Positions 16,889 through 25,347 of a stretch of DNA of 59,847 nucleotides are shown one piece after another. The DNA is from Paraburkholderia bannensis NBRC 103871 (GTDB lineage Bacteria; Pseudomonadota; Gammaproteobacteria; Burkholderiales; Burkholderiaceae). How positions within the stretch are numbered: the first letter of the stretch is position 1; each line of letters starts with the position of its first letter. The position numbers and the translations under genes are program-made. The notes beneath the pieces were generated by a model, which saw only the letters and a list, made by a program, of their open reading frames with translations, had not been told where the DNA came from and searched no databases. The DNA lies in NCBI RefSeq assembly GCF_000685015.1, contig NZ_BAYA01000024.1:1-59847 (forward strand). The letters are read 5' to 3'.

Positions 16889-17770
16889 TTATCGCCTGAT
16901 CTGGTCGAGGCGCGACAGAAAAGTCGAGAGGATCGACGAGCGGTTGTTCCTGTTATAGCCGACCACCAGTTCGATGGTCGGCGGCTCGCCCTTGAGTGGC
17001 CGACTCGTCACCGACCAGGGCAGCAGTTGCTCGGCATAGGCGGGCAGCAACGCAACACCTCGCGTCGAGGCGATCAACGACATCGCCATCGTCAGGTTGT
17101 GGACGCGGTGGGCCGGTTCGATTGCGAGACCGTTTGCCGCCAGATAGTTTTCGATCGCGCGGCGCATCGGGCCCGCCACGTCCGAGCCGCTGATAAACGG
17201 CTCTTGCGCCAGTTCATGCACGTCGATTTCCTTGTGATTCGCCAGACGATGGTCGCTCGGCATCAGCACGACGAAAGGCTCTCGCGCGACCGTCACGTAC
17301 TCCAGATCGGGCCGGTTGGCCTCGGCGCGCATGAACGCGACGTCCAGCCGCCCCGTCGACAGCCCCTCGGCCAGATCCGGCGAGTGTTCGCTCGATACCG
17401 TCATTTCCAGGGTCTGCAGATCGGCTGCGAGCACTCGCGTCGCTTCGCTCAACCAGGTGACTTCCTGGCCGCTCAGAAAGCCGACTGCAAACGTCGGCTT
17501 TGAAGGCCGCGCCGCACGCCGGGCCGCGTCGCACGCCGCATCGACCTGGGCCAGGGCCAGACGCGCATGGTCGAGAAATGCCTTGCCGGCATCGGTCAGG
17601 TCAATGCCGCGCGCGCTGCGCACGAACAGTTGCGCGCCCACTTCGTATTCGAGGTCGCGTATCTGCCGGCTCAGGGACGGTTGCGAGGTATAGAGCCGGC
17701 GCTCTGCCGCGACAGTCAGGCTGCCTTCTTCCGCGACGGCAACGAAGTAACGCAGATGGCGCAGTTCCAT
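16889..17770 (-). CDS. LysR-family regulator, divergent from SDR operon
   Basis: This 293-residue protein is a typical LysR regulator. A winged helix-turn-helix fills residues 1-60 (MELRHLRYFVAVAEEGSLTVAAERRLYTSQPSLSRQIRDLE), followed by a substrate-binding domain that starts near residue 90 (FAVGFLSGQEVTW). It is transcribed away from the short-chain dehydrogenase gene that starts at 17928. A 15-bp palindrome, ATGCCTG-T-CAGGTAT, lies only 25 bases upstream of its start codon and is the likely autoregulatory operator. The inducer cannot be read from the sequence. Confidence 0.93.
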   Translation of the reverse strand: MELRHLRYFVAVAEEGSLTVAAERRLYTSQPSLSRQIRDLEYEVGAQLFVRSARGIDLTDAGKAFLDHARLALAQVDAACDAARRAARPSKPTFAVGFLSGQEVTWLSEATRVLAADLQTLEMTVSSEHSPDLAEGLSTGRLDVAFMRAEANRPDLEYVTVAREPFVVLMPSDHRLANHKEIDVHELAQEPFISGSDVAGPMRRAIENYLAANGLAIEPAHRVHNLTMAMSLIASTRGVALLPAYAEQLLPWSVTSRPLKGEPPTIELVVGYNRNNRSSILSTFLSRLDQIRR

Positions 17771-17794
17771 GCGTGCAGTCCTTTACGGTAGGCC

Positions 17795-17836
17795 ATGCCT
17801 GTCAGGTATGGAGGGCAGCTTACAAAGTCTTTTTCC
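17795..17836. promoter_or_regulatory. Palindromic LysR operator plus conserved downstream box (copy 1)
   Basis: The palindrome ATGCCTGTCAGGTAT (17795-17809) fits the LysR T-N11-A pattern. After 11 bases comes TACAAAGTCTTTTTCC (17821-17836). The same two elements with the same 11-base spacing recur at 20027-20068. Placement between divergent LysR and SDR genes supports a shared operator/promoter. Confidence 0.75.
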
Positions 17837-17927
17837 GCAGGGCAAGCGCCGTCTATCGTTCGTTTCCATCAGCGGGACGAAACCGCCTCTCATCTCAACG
17901 CCAGTCAGTTGCCTGGAGGACACGATC

Positions 17928-18674
17928 ATGAAAGCCCTCACCGGAAAGACTGCGCTCGTCACGGGCGCTTCGCGCGGCATCGGCCGCGCCGCCGCGCTCG
18001 CACTCGCGAAGGCAGGCGCCCAGGTCATCGTTCACTATGGCCACAGCGCACGCGAAGCGCAGGCCGTCGTCGCCGAAATCATCGCGGCGGGCAGCCGTGC
18101 CCATGCCATCCAGGCCGACCTGGGCGAAGCCGAAGGGCCTATCCGGCTCGCACGCCACGTTCGGACGATCGTCGGCGAACGGCTCGACATTCTCGTTGCC
18201 AATGCGGGCATCGCCAGGGCCGCCACGCTTGAGGAAACCGGCGTCGAAGATTTCGATGAACTGTTCGCAATCAACGTGCGCGCGCCGTATTTTCTCGTTC
18301 AGCAGCTTCTGCCGATCATGTGCAAGGGCAGCAACATCACGCTGCTGTCGTCGCTTGCAGCGCGTGGGGCCGTTGGCGAGCTGTCGGCGTATGCGGCGAC
18401 AAAGGGAGCCATCGATACCCTCGTGCGCCACTTCGCAGCCGACCTCGGGCCGCGCGGCATCCGCGTGAACGCGGTCGCGCCCGGCGTGGTGCAGACCGAG
18501 ATGTCGAGCTTCACGCGCTCCGATGCGGGCCGCGACATGGCGCTCGGCCTGCAGGCCATCAAGCGGCTTGCTGAACCTGACGACATCGCCGCCGCGATCA
18601 CCTTTCTCGCCTCCGATCAGGCCCGATGGACAACCGGCGCGACGCTCCATGTGGATGGCGGCTCCAGGCTCTAG
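17928..18674 (+). CDS. Short-chain dehydrogenase/reductase, paralogue A
   Basis: This 248-residue classical SDR uses NAD(P)(H) to oxidise or reduce a hydroxyl/keto or enoyl group. Cofactor motif TGASRGIGR is at residues 11-19, the NAG motif is in LVANAGIA, the catalytic Ser is in LLSSLAARG, and the YAATK active-site pair follows. The C terminus ends LHVDGGSRL. The ATG is preceded by GGAGGA at 17915-17920. It is first in a plus-strand group with a DUF427 gene and a second SDR. A close paralogue lies at 20274, sharing runs such as GERLDILVANAGI, NVRAPYFLVQQLLP and SAYAATKGAIDTLV. Substrate unknown. Confidence 0.92.
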   Translation: MKALTGKTALVTGASRGIGRAAALALAKAGAQVIVHYGHSAREAQAVVAEIIAAGSRAHAIQADLGEAEGPIRLARHVRTIVGERLDILVANAGIARAATLEETGVEDFDELFAINVRAPYFLVQQLLPIMCKGSNITLLSSLAARGAVGELSAYAATKGAIDTLVRHFAADLGPRGIRVNAVAPGVVQTEMSSFTRSDAGRDMALGLQAIKRLAEPDDIAAAITFLASDQARWTTGATLHVDGGSRL

Positions 18675-18770
18675 CCGTATCGACAGTGGCATAGCGCATT
18701 GCTGTCACCCAATACATCTCACGCAGCCGACTCAATCACGACACACCGTTTTTTCCAAAAGGAATGAATC

Positions 18771-19175
18771 ATGTCCAACACGCATTCGAATGACAAAGCC
18801 GTCAAGTTTCCGGGCCCCGACCATCCCATCACGATCGAGCGCCATCCGTCGAGGATCGTCGTCAAGGCGGGCGGCAAGGTCATCGCGGATACCCGCGAGG
18901 CGCTGACGCTGCGCGAGGCGCGCTATCCGGCCGTGTTCTACATCCCGCGCAAGGACGTCGATATGACGCTGCTCCAGCGCACCGACCACGCGACCTATTG
19001 CCCATATAAGGGCGACTGCGCCTACTTTTCGATTCCCTCAGCGGGCGAGCCGGGCATCAATGCTGTCTGGACTTACGAGCGGCCTTACGCGGCCGTTGCA
19101 CCGATCCGCGAGCACCTGGCTTTTTACCCCGACCGCATCGACTCGATCGAGGAACTGGCCACCGATGCGATTTGA
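18771..19175 (+). CDS. DUF427 domain protein
   Basis: The 134-residue product matches DUF427, a small family of unknown function with a beta-tent-like fold. Visible family features are the PDHPITIERHPSRIVVKAGGK opening region and the strongly conserved TYCPYKGDCAYFSI block, followed by AVWTYERPYAAVAPI and FYPDRID near the end. AAGGA lies upstream of the ATG. It sits between two SDR genes on the same strand, about 100 and 60 bases from them, and is probably co-transcribed. Confidence 0.9.
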   Translation: MSNTHSNDKAVKFPGPDHPITIERHPSRIVVKAGGKVIADTREALTLREARYPAVFYIPRKDVDMTLLQRTDHATYCPYKGDCAYFSIPSAGEPGINAVWTYERPYAAVAPIREHLAFYPDRIDSIEELATDAI

Positions 19176-19236
19176 GGTTGATTTCGTTTGATTCTGTTTC
19201 CTGCAAAGACAATCTCCACCCGACAGGAGGAGCAGC

Positions 19237-19983
19237 ATGAATGAGGCACCCGTCGTATTGATCACCGGCGCATTGTCCGGCATTGGCCGCGCCACGGCCT
19301 TCGCGTTTGCCCGCGACAGGGCCCGTGTCGTGCTCGCCGGCCGCCGGGCCGAAGTGGGCGAAAAGCTCGCTGAGGAACTGCGCGCAACCGGCGCTGAAGC
19401 CGAGTTCATCCAGGCAGATGTTCGTCATGAGGAACAGGCCGAAGCGCTCGTCCGTGGCGCCGTTGCCCGCTTCGGTCGCCTGGATATCGCCGTCAACGCA
19501 GCTGGCGTCGAAGGAGAAACGGGGCCGCTTACGGAGCAGACCCCCGAGCGCTACGCCGCCGTTTTCGACGCCAACGTGCTCGGCACCCTGCTGGCGATGA
19601 AGCACGAGTTGCGCGTCATGACGGCGCAGCAGCACGGCAGCATCGTCAACCTGTCGTCCACGATGGGGCTGCGCGGTGCGGCCGGTATGTCGGTTTACTC
19701 GGCCAGCAAGCATGCGGTCGAGGGGCTCACGAAGTCGGCGGCACTGGAAGCGGCTGCGTCGGGCGTGCGCGTGAATGCCGTCGCGCCCGGCCCGATCGAC
19801 ACTGAGATGCTCACCCGGCTGACCGGCTCCAGCGAGCGCAAGGCCGGCATGCTGGCGAGCGTCCCGCTCAAACGCGCCGGAACGCCCGAGGAAATCGCCG
19901 AGGCCATTGTCTTCGTCGGCTCGGGCAGGGCCAGCTATATGACCGGCGAAGTCCTGCGCGTCAACGGGGGCAGGACTGCCTGA
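19237..19983 (+). CDS. Short-chain dehydrogenase/reductase B
   Basis: A 248-residue classical SDR, distinct from the two paralogues on either side. Cofactor loop TGALSGIGR at residues 9-17, NAAGVEGETGPL in place of the NAG motif, catalytic Ser in IVNLSSTMG, then the YSASK pair. It ends EVLRVNGGRTA. The start has a strong CAGGAGGAGC ribosome-binding site. It is third in the LysR-linked plus-strand group. The substrate is unknown. Confidence 0.92.
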   Translation: MNEAPVVLITGALSGIGRATAFAFARDRARVVLAGRRAEVGEKLAEELRATGAEAEFIQADVRHEEQAEALVRGAVARFGRLDIAVNAAGVEGETGPLTEQTPERYAAVFDANVLGTLLAMKHELRVMTAQQHGSIVNLSSTMGLRGAAGMSVYSASKHAVEGLTKSAALEAAASGVRVNAVAPGPIDTEMLTRLTGSSERKAGMLASVPLKRAGTPEEIAEAIVFVGSGRASYMTGEVLRVNGGRTA

Positions 19984-20026
19984 GTGCGTGGCCGCAGGTC
20001 AGCGGGAGGCTGACCATGCACGGCCT

Positions 20027-20068
20027 ATACCTTCAAGGCATGGCAGCGTGCCTACAAAGTCTTTTTCC
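20027..20068. promoter_or_regulatory. Second copy of the LysR operator and downstream box
   Basis: ATACCTTCAAGGCAT (20027-20041) is an imperfect palindrome with the same half-site pattern as the copy at 17795. It is followed, again after exactly 11 bases, by TACAAAGTCTTTTTCC (20053-20068), identical over 16 bases to the first copy. It lies ahead of SDR paralogue C, 206 bases before its start codon, so this gene probably has its own LysR-controlled promoter. Confidence 0.75.
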
Positions 20069-20273
20069 TGGTGCCGGGCAGGGCATACATTACCCATCAA
20101 CAGGCATCGCCACACTCAATCCTCAGGCAAGTGTCCGGACGCCAATCACGGCTCGCTCTATCAATACCCGGAGCGTTTCGTCGAAGACGTTTCCAGGTTT
20201 CCTTCCTGAGTCTTTCCTGAGTCTTTCGTAGTTATCACTGCAATTTCATCGCTTCATTCAAGGAGTATTAATC

Positions 20274-21023
20274 GTGACTACTAACCTGAATGGCAAGACC
20301 GCGCTCGTCACGGGCGGTTCGCGCGGCATCGGCCGTGCAATCGCACTGGCCCTGGCTGCCGAAGGCGCGCGCGTGCTCGTGCATTTTGGCAGCGACGAAC
20401 AGGCTGCCAGTACCGTGGTCGAGACGATCCGTGCATCGGGCGGGGCGGCCGACAAGATTGCGGCAGACCTGGCCACCAGGAACGGCCCGCATGAACTGGC
20501 CCGCCAGGTACGCACGCTGGTTGGCGAGCGCCTCGACATTCTCGTTGCGAATGCCGGCATATCGAAGGCCGCGCCCATCGCGGAAACGACTGTCGAGGAC
20601 TTCGACCGCCTGTTTGCCGTCAACGTGCGCGCGCCGTACTTCCTCGTCCAGCAACTGCTGCCTGTGCTTGGCGACGGCAGCAGCGTGATCCTGCTGTCCT
20701 CGCTTGCCGCCCGCAGCTCGGTCGGCACGCTGTCGGCCTACGCCGCGACCAAAGGTGCGATCGACACGCTGGTCAAGCACTTTGCTGCTTCGCTGGGCGA
20801 GCGCGGCATCCGGGTGAATGCCATCGCGCCTGGCGTCGTCGAAACCGACATGTCGAGCTTCGCCAGTACCGAAGCAGGCCGGGATTTCACCCTCGGCATG
20901 CAGGCCCTCAAGCGCGTCGCGCAACCCGACGACATCGCGGGCGCCGCCCTGTTCCTCGCATCCGATGCGGCGCGCTGGGTCACGGGCGACACGCTGCGTG
21001 TCGATGGCGGCTCGAAGCTCTGA
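20274..21023 (+). CDS. Short-chain dehydrogenase/reductase, paralogue C
   Basis: This 249-residue classical SDR is a close paralogue of the one at 17928, colinear over its whole length. Cofactor motif TGGSRGIGR, LVANAGIS, LLSSLAARSS and the YAATK active site are all present, and the C terminus is LRVDGGSKL. A GTG start with AGGAG nine bases upstream fits the alignment with the paralogue. The upstream region also repeats the operator of paralogue A, so gene and promoter appear to have been duplicated together. A tandem pair of CCTGAGTCTTT units lies about 50 bases upstream of the start. The substrate is unknown. Confidence 0.92.
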   Translation: MTTNLNGKTALVTGGSRGIGRAIALALAAEGARVLVHFGSDEQAASTVVETIRASGGAADKIAADLATRNGPHELARQVRTLVGERLDILVANAGISKAAPIAETTVEDFDRLFAVNVRAPYFLVQQLLPVLGDGSSVILLSSLAARSSVGTLSAYAATKGAIDTLVKHFAASLGERGIRVNAIAPGVVETDMSSFASTEAGRDFTLGMQALKRVAQPDDIAGAALFLASDAARWVTGDTLRVDGGSKL

Positions 21024-21141
21024 TGCCCGCGAAGACGGCGACGACTCATCCTGCGTGCCCGACCGTCGCCGCGAATCAAGGCGGGAGGTCGGGCGCCTCG
21101 CAGCGGTTCACCGACTGGGCTTCGCCGCGTATCCGAAGACG

Positions 21142-22239
21142 TCAGAACATATGGCGAATGCCAATGTTGCCGCCCACGGTGGTGCCACGCGTGCCATAGA
21201 GCGCGCTATTCTCCGCCGCACCATCGACGTCAAGACCAGTCGTCATCGCGCCGTGATTGTTGACTACGCCCATCTGCGCATACAGCGTGGTCGTGCGCGA
21301 AAGCAGGTAGTTCGCGCCCACAGCCGCGAGAATCGAATGATTGGCCGTATCGTGGCGATCGCTCGTGAACCACGCGCCGCCGTTCACGTCCAGTTGAGGT
21401 AGCACGAAGTAGTCAAGGCCGCCCCCATAGACGTTGTTGCTGAAACCTCCCGCGACCTTGTAACTCGCGAACGAGGCCTTTGCGGTGAGCGAACCGATCT
21501 TGTACGATGCCCCCAAAGTACGGCCCACGAACGGCACGGTGGTTGGCAGCGGCGTGGCTACGGTGCCGCCGCCGTTGCCGTCATAGAAGGCGCCCTCGAC
21601 AGCCAGCGTGCCGTTGTCGTAGCGCAGGCCAAGGGAATACTGGCGGCCTGCCTGGAAGTTTCCCGCTTCTCCGCCAGGCGCCAACATCGCGCGTCCCTGA
21701 AAGCCGGCGATGACAGGCGAAGTCCAGCTGAGCGCGTTGGCATTGAACACGCCCGTCCCCACGACGTTATCCAGGTACGTCACGAGGCTGCTGCCGAATT
21801 GCGAGCAGCCGCGCGGGTCGAGATCGTAGAGGGCGAGAAAGAAGGGCGAATACTGCAGGCCTGCCTTGATCTCACCGAAGCTGCCGTGCAGTGCAAGCCA
21901 CGCCTGACGTCCGAACAGATTGCCGTTTGAGTTGTTGTAGCCGCCGTTCGCGATGTTGACGCCGTTTTCCAGCTTGAATTCGGCGACAAGGCCGCCACCC
22001 AGGTCTTCTTTTCCAGTCAACCCGAACATCGATGGCGAGAGGCCGCTGTCGGAAAGCGAAACGCGCGCTCCGTCATTGGCACCAGTGGCGCTATCGCGCG
22101 TGCGGCTGGTCACGAGCACGCTGCCGTCAACGATGCCGTAGAGCGTGATGTTGCTTTGGGCATGCGCGAGACCTGCGGCACAAAGGAGCGTGCATCCGCC
22201 TGCGGTTGCGCGCAGCGACCGATATCCTGCTTTCAGCAT
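21142..22239 (-). CDS. Gram-negative trimeric porin (Burkholderia type)
   Basis: An outer-membrane general porin of 365 residues. A signal peptide ending LAHA precedes QSNITLYGIVDGSVL, the standard first strand of beta-proteobacterial porins. FGLTGKEDLGGGLVAEFKLE and NLFGRQAWLALHGSFGEIKAG are family hallmarks, and the protein ends in Phe, as needed for outer-membrane insertion. AGGAGA precedes the ATG. It is the last gene of the meta-cleavage operon, 137 bases behind the aldolase, so it may serve as the entry channel for the aromatic substrate. It could also have its own promoter in that gap. Confidence 0.95.
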   Translation of the reverse strand: MLKAGYRSLRATAGGCTLLCAAGLAHAQSNITLYGIVDGSVLVTSRTRDSATGANDGARVSLSDSGLSPSMFGLTGKEDLGGGLVAEFKLENGVNIANGGYNNSNGNLFGRQAWLALHGSFGEIKAGLQYSPFFLALYDLDPRGCSQFGSSLVTYLDNVVGTGVFNANALSWTSPVIAGFQGRAMLAPGGEAGNFQAGRQYSLGLRYDNGTLAVEGAFYDGNGGGTVATPLPTTVPFVGRTLGASYKIGSLTAKASFASYKVAGGFSNNVYGGGLDYFVLPQLDVNGGAWFTSDRHDTANHSILAAVGANYLLSRTTTLYAQMGVVNNHGAMTTGLDVDGAAENSALYGTRGTTVGGNIGIRHMF

Positions 22240-22376
22240 ATTTTCGTCTCCTGGCCGGGTGCACGACGCTTTGCGTTCCAGGCACCCGGCAAAAATCTCC
22301 AGATCTATTTTTATTTCGTACTGCGAGTGATTGATGGCGGGCGATTCTCCTCGTCGATTGCCTTCGAATGTTCGAA

Positions 22377-23390
22377 CTAGCGCTTGAGAAGGTCGAGTGC
22401 GACGTCGACGATCATGTCTTCCTGGCCGCCGACCATGCGGCGGCGACCCAGCTCGACCAGCACATCCACTGTGCGCAGGCCGTATTTGTGCGCTGCGGCC
22501 TCGCTGTGCCTCAGAAAGCTCGAATACACGCCCGCATAGCCCAGCGCGAGCGTTTCGCGATCGACGCGCACCGGCCTGTCCTGCAAGGGGCGCACGAGGT
22601 CGTCGGCGGCGTCCATGAGCGCATAGAGATCGCAGCCGTGCGTCCAGCCCATGCGTTCTGCCGCCGCGACGAACACCTCCAGCGGTGCGTTGCCTGCGCC
22701 TGCACCCATGCCCGCGAGGCTCGCATCGATGCGGTCGCAACCTTCCTCGACAGCGGCAATGCTATTGGCCACGCCAAGGCTCAGGTTGTGGTGCGCGTGC
22801 ATGCCCGTCAGCGTTGCAGGATCGAGCACGTCCTTGAAGGCGCGAAAGCGTTCACGTACGTCGCTCATCGTGAGCGCGCCGCCCGAATCCACCACATAGC
22901 AGCAGGTCGCGCCGCTTTTCTCCATCAGCTTTGCCTGCTCCGCAAGTTTCTGTGGCGTCGTCATGTGGCTCATCATCAGGAAGCCGACCGCTTCCATGCC
23001 AAGCGTGCGCGCGTAGTCGAGGTGCTGGAGCGCGATATCGGCTTCCGTGCAATGGGTTGCGACGCGCACGATGCGTGCTCCGGCGTCGTAGGCGGCCTTG
23101 AGATCGTGCATGGTGCCGATGCCGGGGATCAGCAGCGTGGCGATTTTCGCGCGGCGCACGACGCTCGCGACGGCTTCGATCCACTCGACGTCCGAGTGGG
23201 CGCCAAAGCCATAGTTGAAGCTGCCGCCCTGCAGGCCGTCGCCGTGCGCGACTTCGATGGAGTCCACGCCCGCTGCGTCAAGCGCGGCGGCGATATTGCG
23301 CGCCTGTTCGACGGTGTACTGATGGCGGATTGCGTGGCTGCCGTCGCGCAGCGTCACGTCGGAGAGATAGAGGGGAGTCTCGCGTTTCAT
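22377..23390 (-). CDS. 4-hydroxy-2-oxovalerate aldolase
   Basis: This enzyme (DmpG/BphI/MhpE family) splits 4-hydroxy-2-oxovalerate into pyruvate and acetaldehyde, which it channels to the partner dehydrogenase encoded next to it. The 337-residue product begins LYLSDVTLRDGSHAIRHQYT, with catalytic Arg15, metal-binding Asp16 and the His19-His22 region. Metal-binding histidines are in GMHAHHNLSLG. The C-terminal communication domain ends MIVDVALDLLKR. It follows the acylating acetaldehyde dehydrogenase gene after 17 bases, the usual pairing. Confidence 0.96.
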   Translation of the reverse strand: MKRETPLYLSDVTLRDGSHAIRHQYTVEQARNIAAALDAAGVDSIEVAHGDGLQGGSFNYGFGAHSDVEWIEAVASVVRRAKIATLLIPGIGTMHDLKAAYDAGARIVRVATHCTEADIALQHLDYARTLGMEAVGFLMMSHMTTPQKLAEQAKLMEKSGATCCYVVDSGGALTMSDVRERFRAFKDVLDPATLTGMHAHHNLSLGVANSIAAVEEGCDRIDASLAGMGAGAGNAPLEVFVAAAERMGWTHGCDLYALMDAADDLVRPLQDRPVRVDRETLALGYAGVYSSFLRHSEAAAHKYGLRTVDVLVELGRRRMVGGQEDMIVDVALDLLKR

Positions 23391-23407
23391 ACGTCTGCCT
23401 TTCGTAG

Positions 23408-24358
23408 TCATTCGGCTGCTGCGACACCGGCCAGCGCTGCGGCCAGCCGGTCTGCCGTCGCGAGCGCGGCGCTCGTCATGATGTCCAGATTGCCCGCGTA
23501 AGCGGGAAGGTAGTGCGCTGCGCCTTCGACTTCGAGAAACACAGAAGTCTTCAAGCCGCTGACTTGTCCCACGCCGGGTATGCGCAGCGGCGCGCTGGCC
23601 GGAATGCGGTCGAACTGCACCTTCTGCTTGAGCCGGTAACCCGGCACATAGCGTTGCACGTCGGCGGCCATGTCCTCGATCGAGTTGGCGATTGCCGCTT
23701 CGTCGGCGGCTTCGCTCAGGCAATACACCGTGTCGCGCATCAGCAGCGGCGGGTCGGCAGGATTGAGGATGATGATGGCCTTGCCTTTGCGGGCGCCACC
23801 CACGGCTTCCAGCGCACGCGATGTCGTTTCCGTGAACTCGTCGATATTGGCGCGCGTGCCCGGGCCCGCGCTCTTGCTCGAAATGCTGGCGACGATTTCC
23901 GCGTAATGAACCTGCGCGACGCGCGATACGGCCGCGACAATGGGGATGGTGGCCTGTCCGCCGCATGTCACCATGTTGACGTTGAGCGCATCCAGATGCG
24001 CTGCGCCGTTGACCACTGGCACGCAGTACGGGCCAATGGCCGCTGGCGTGAGGTCGATCATGCGAATACCGGGCTTTAGCGCACGCAGGCGGGCGTCGTT
24101 GTGGACGTGCGCGCCAGCACTGGTCGCATCGAAGACGATGTCGATATCGTTGAAGACCGGATGCCGCACGAGTCCATCCACGCCATCGTCGATCGCCGCC
24201 ACACCCAGCCGCTGCGCACGTGCGAGCCCGTACGAAGCGGGGTCGATGCCGACCATCGCGGCGACTTCAATATGCTGGCCATGCCGCAGGATCTTGATCA
24301 TCAGGTCGCTGCCGATGTTTCCGGAGCCGATGATCGCGGCCTTGAGTCGTGTAGTCAT
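23408..24358 (-). CDS. Acylating acetaldehyde dehydrogenase
   Basis: The DmpF/BphJ/MhpF family oxidises the acetaldehyde released by the aldolase to acetyl-CoA using NAD+ and CoA. The start at MTTRLKAAIIGSGNIGSDLM gives 316 residues and an AAGGA ribosome-binding site; upstream codons lack family similarity. The nucleotide loop is GSGNIG at 11-16, and the catalytic cysteine is Cys132 in NMVTCGGQATIPIV. SKSAGPGTRANIDEFTETTS is a family hallmark. It is the sixth gene of the operon. Confidence 0.97.
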   Translation of the reverse strand: MTTRLKAAIIGSGNIGSDLMIKILRHGQHIEVAAMVGIDPASYGLARAQRLGVAAIDDGVDGLVRHPVFNDIDIVFDATSAGAHVHNDARLRALKPGIRMIDLTPAAIGPYCVPVVNGAAHLDALNVNMVTCGGQATIPIVAAVSRVAQVHYAEIVASISSKSAGPGTRANIDEFTETTSRALEAVGGARKGKAIIILNPADPPLLMRDTVYCLSEAADEAAIANSIEDMAADVQRYVPGYRLKQKVQFDRIPASAPLRIPGVGQVSGLKTSVFLEVEGAAHYLPAYAGNLDIMTSAALATADRLAAALAGVAAAE

Positions 24359-24422
24359 ACTAAGTGATTCCTTTGATGGTGCGGACATGCAGTACGCGCA
24401 TCCGCACGTCATGCCATGCAGG

Positions 24423-25280
24423 CTAGTGCGCGAGAAAATCCAGGACGAGACGGTTGAACTTCTCCGCGTGCTCCCACTGCGCCCAGTGACCGCAGCGGCT
24501 GAACACGTGCAGTTCGGCGTCCTGCAGGCCCCACAGCAGGCGCAGGCCGCTGTCGAGCGGCACGAAACGGTCGTCGCGACCCCAGGTGATGAGCGTGGGC
24601 GCCTTGATTTCCGCGAGGCGACCGCTTACATCCGGCAGCCAGTTGGGATTGAGCTCGAAGCTCTTCACGAAGTTTTCCAGATGCTCGGGATGCTCCATCA
24701 TGCTTTCATAGCGTTGACGCACGAGTTCATCGGTCAGCGCGGACGGGTCGAAAACGAACACGTTGAGCATCTTGCGCAGGTTCTCCATCGTCGGCGCCTT
24801 GTAGAGCGCGAACAGCAGCTTGATGCCTTCCAGCGGCATGGGCTGGAACAGGCTGGGCCCCACGCCTGCGCCGCCCATGATGACCATCTTGCCAAGACGC
24901 TCAGGCGAAGCCAGCGCAAACGCGAGCGCGTTCGCGCCGCCCATCGAGTTGCCGATCACGTGCGCACGGTCGATATCGAGCGAGTCGAGCAGGCCCTTCA
25001 ATGCAGTGGCGTTGAGCACGGCGCGCGAGCCCTTGTCGCACACCACGGGGTCGCTCTTGTTCCAGCCGGGGCAGTCCGGCAGGATCACGCGATAACCCGC
25101 GTCGACAAACGCATCGACGTTGCGATGGAAATTGCTCCAGCCCGATGCACCGGCGCCCGAGCCGTGCAACATGACGACGGCCTCACCTTTGCCCGCATCG
25201 TTGTAGTGAATGCGCAGCTTCAGGCCGCCTTCATCGATTTGCGCGAACCGGCTCGTGTTGTCTTCTGTCCATGCGGTCAT
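24423..25280 (-). CDS. BphD-like meta-cleavage product hydrolase
   Basis: An alpha/beta hydrolase that cleaves the C-C bond of a ring-fission product to give 2-hydroxypenta-2,4-dienoate and a carboxylic acid. The 285-residue product aligns by eye throughout with biphenyl-pathway BphD: MLHGSGAGASGWSN (oxyanion region), DAGYRVILPDCPGWNKSD, GNSMGG with Ser112, ITWGRDDRFVPLD with Asp237, and SRCGHWAQWEHA with His265. These residue numbers are the same as in the LB400 enzyme. A hydrolase without an accompanying semialdehyde dehydrogenase means the ring-fission product is a ketone, so the catechol carries a substituent next to the cleaved bond. Strong CAGGAGA ribosome-binding site. Confidence 0.95.
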   Translation of the reverse strand: MTAWTEDNTSRFAQIDEGGLKLRIHYNDAGKGEAVVMLHGSGAGASGWSNFHRNVDAFVDAGYRVILPDCPGWNKSDPVVCDKGSRAVLNATALKGLLDSLDIDRAHVIGNSMGGANALAFALASPERLGKMVIMGGAGVGPSLFQPMPLEGIKLLFALYKAPTMENLRKMLNVFVFDPSALTDELVRQRYESMMEHPEHLENFVKSFELNPNWLPDVSGRLAEIKAPTLITWGRDDRFVPLDSGLRLLWGLQDAELHVFSRCGHWAQWEHAEKFNRLVLDFLAH

Positions 25281-25347
25281 GCTGTGTCTCCTGTTCAGGA
25301 TTGAATTGCGTTGTGGGTACCGCGATAACAAACGGGGGGATGACGCC

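Noticed and set aside
19988..20231. Short frames between the SDR genes
   Set aside because: They overlap the duplicated LysR operator and show no family similarity; the stretch is better explained as regulatory.
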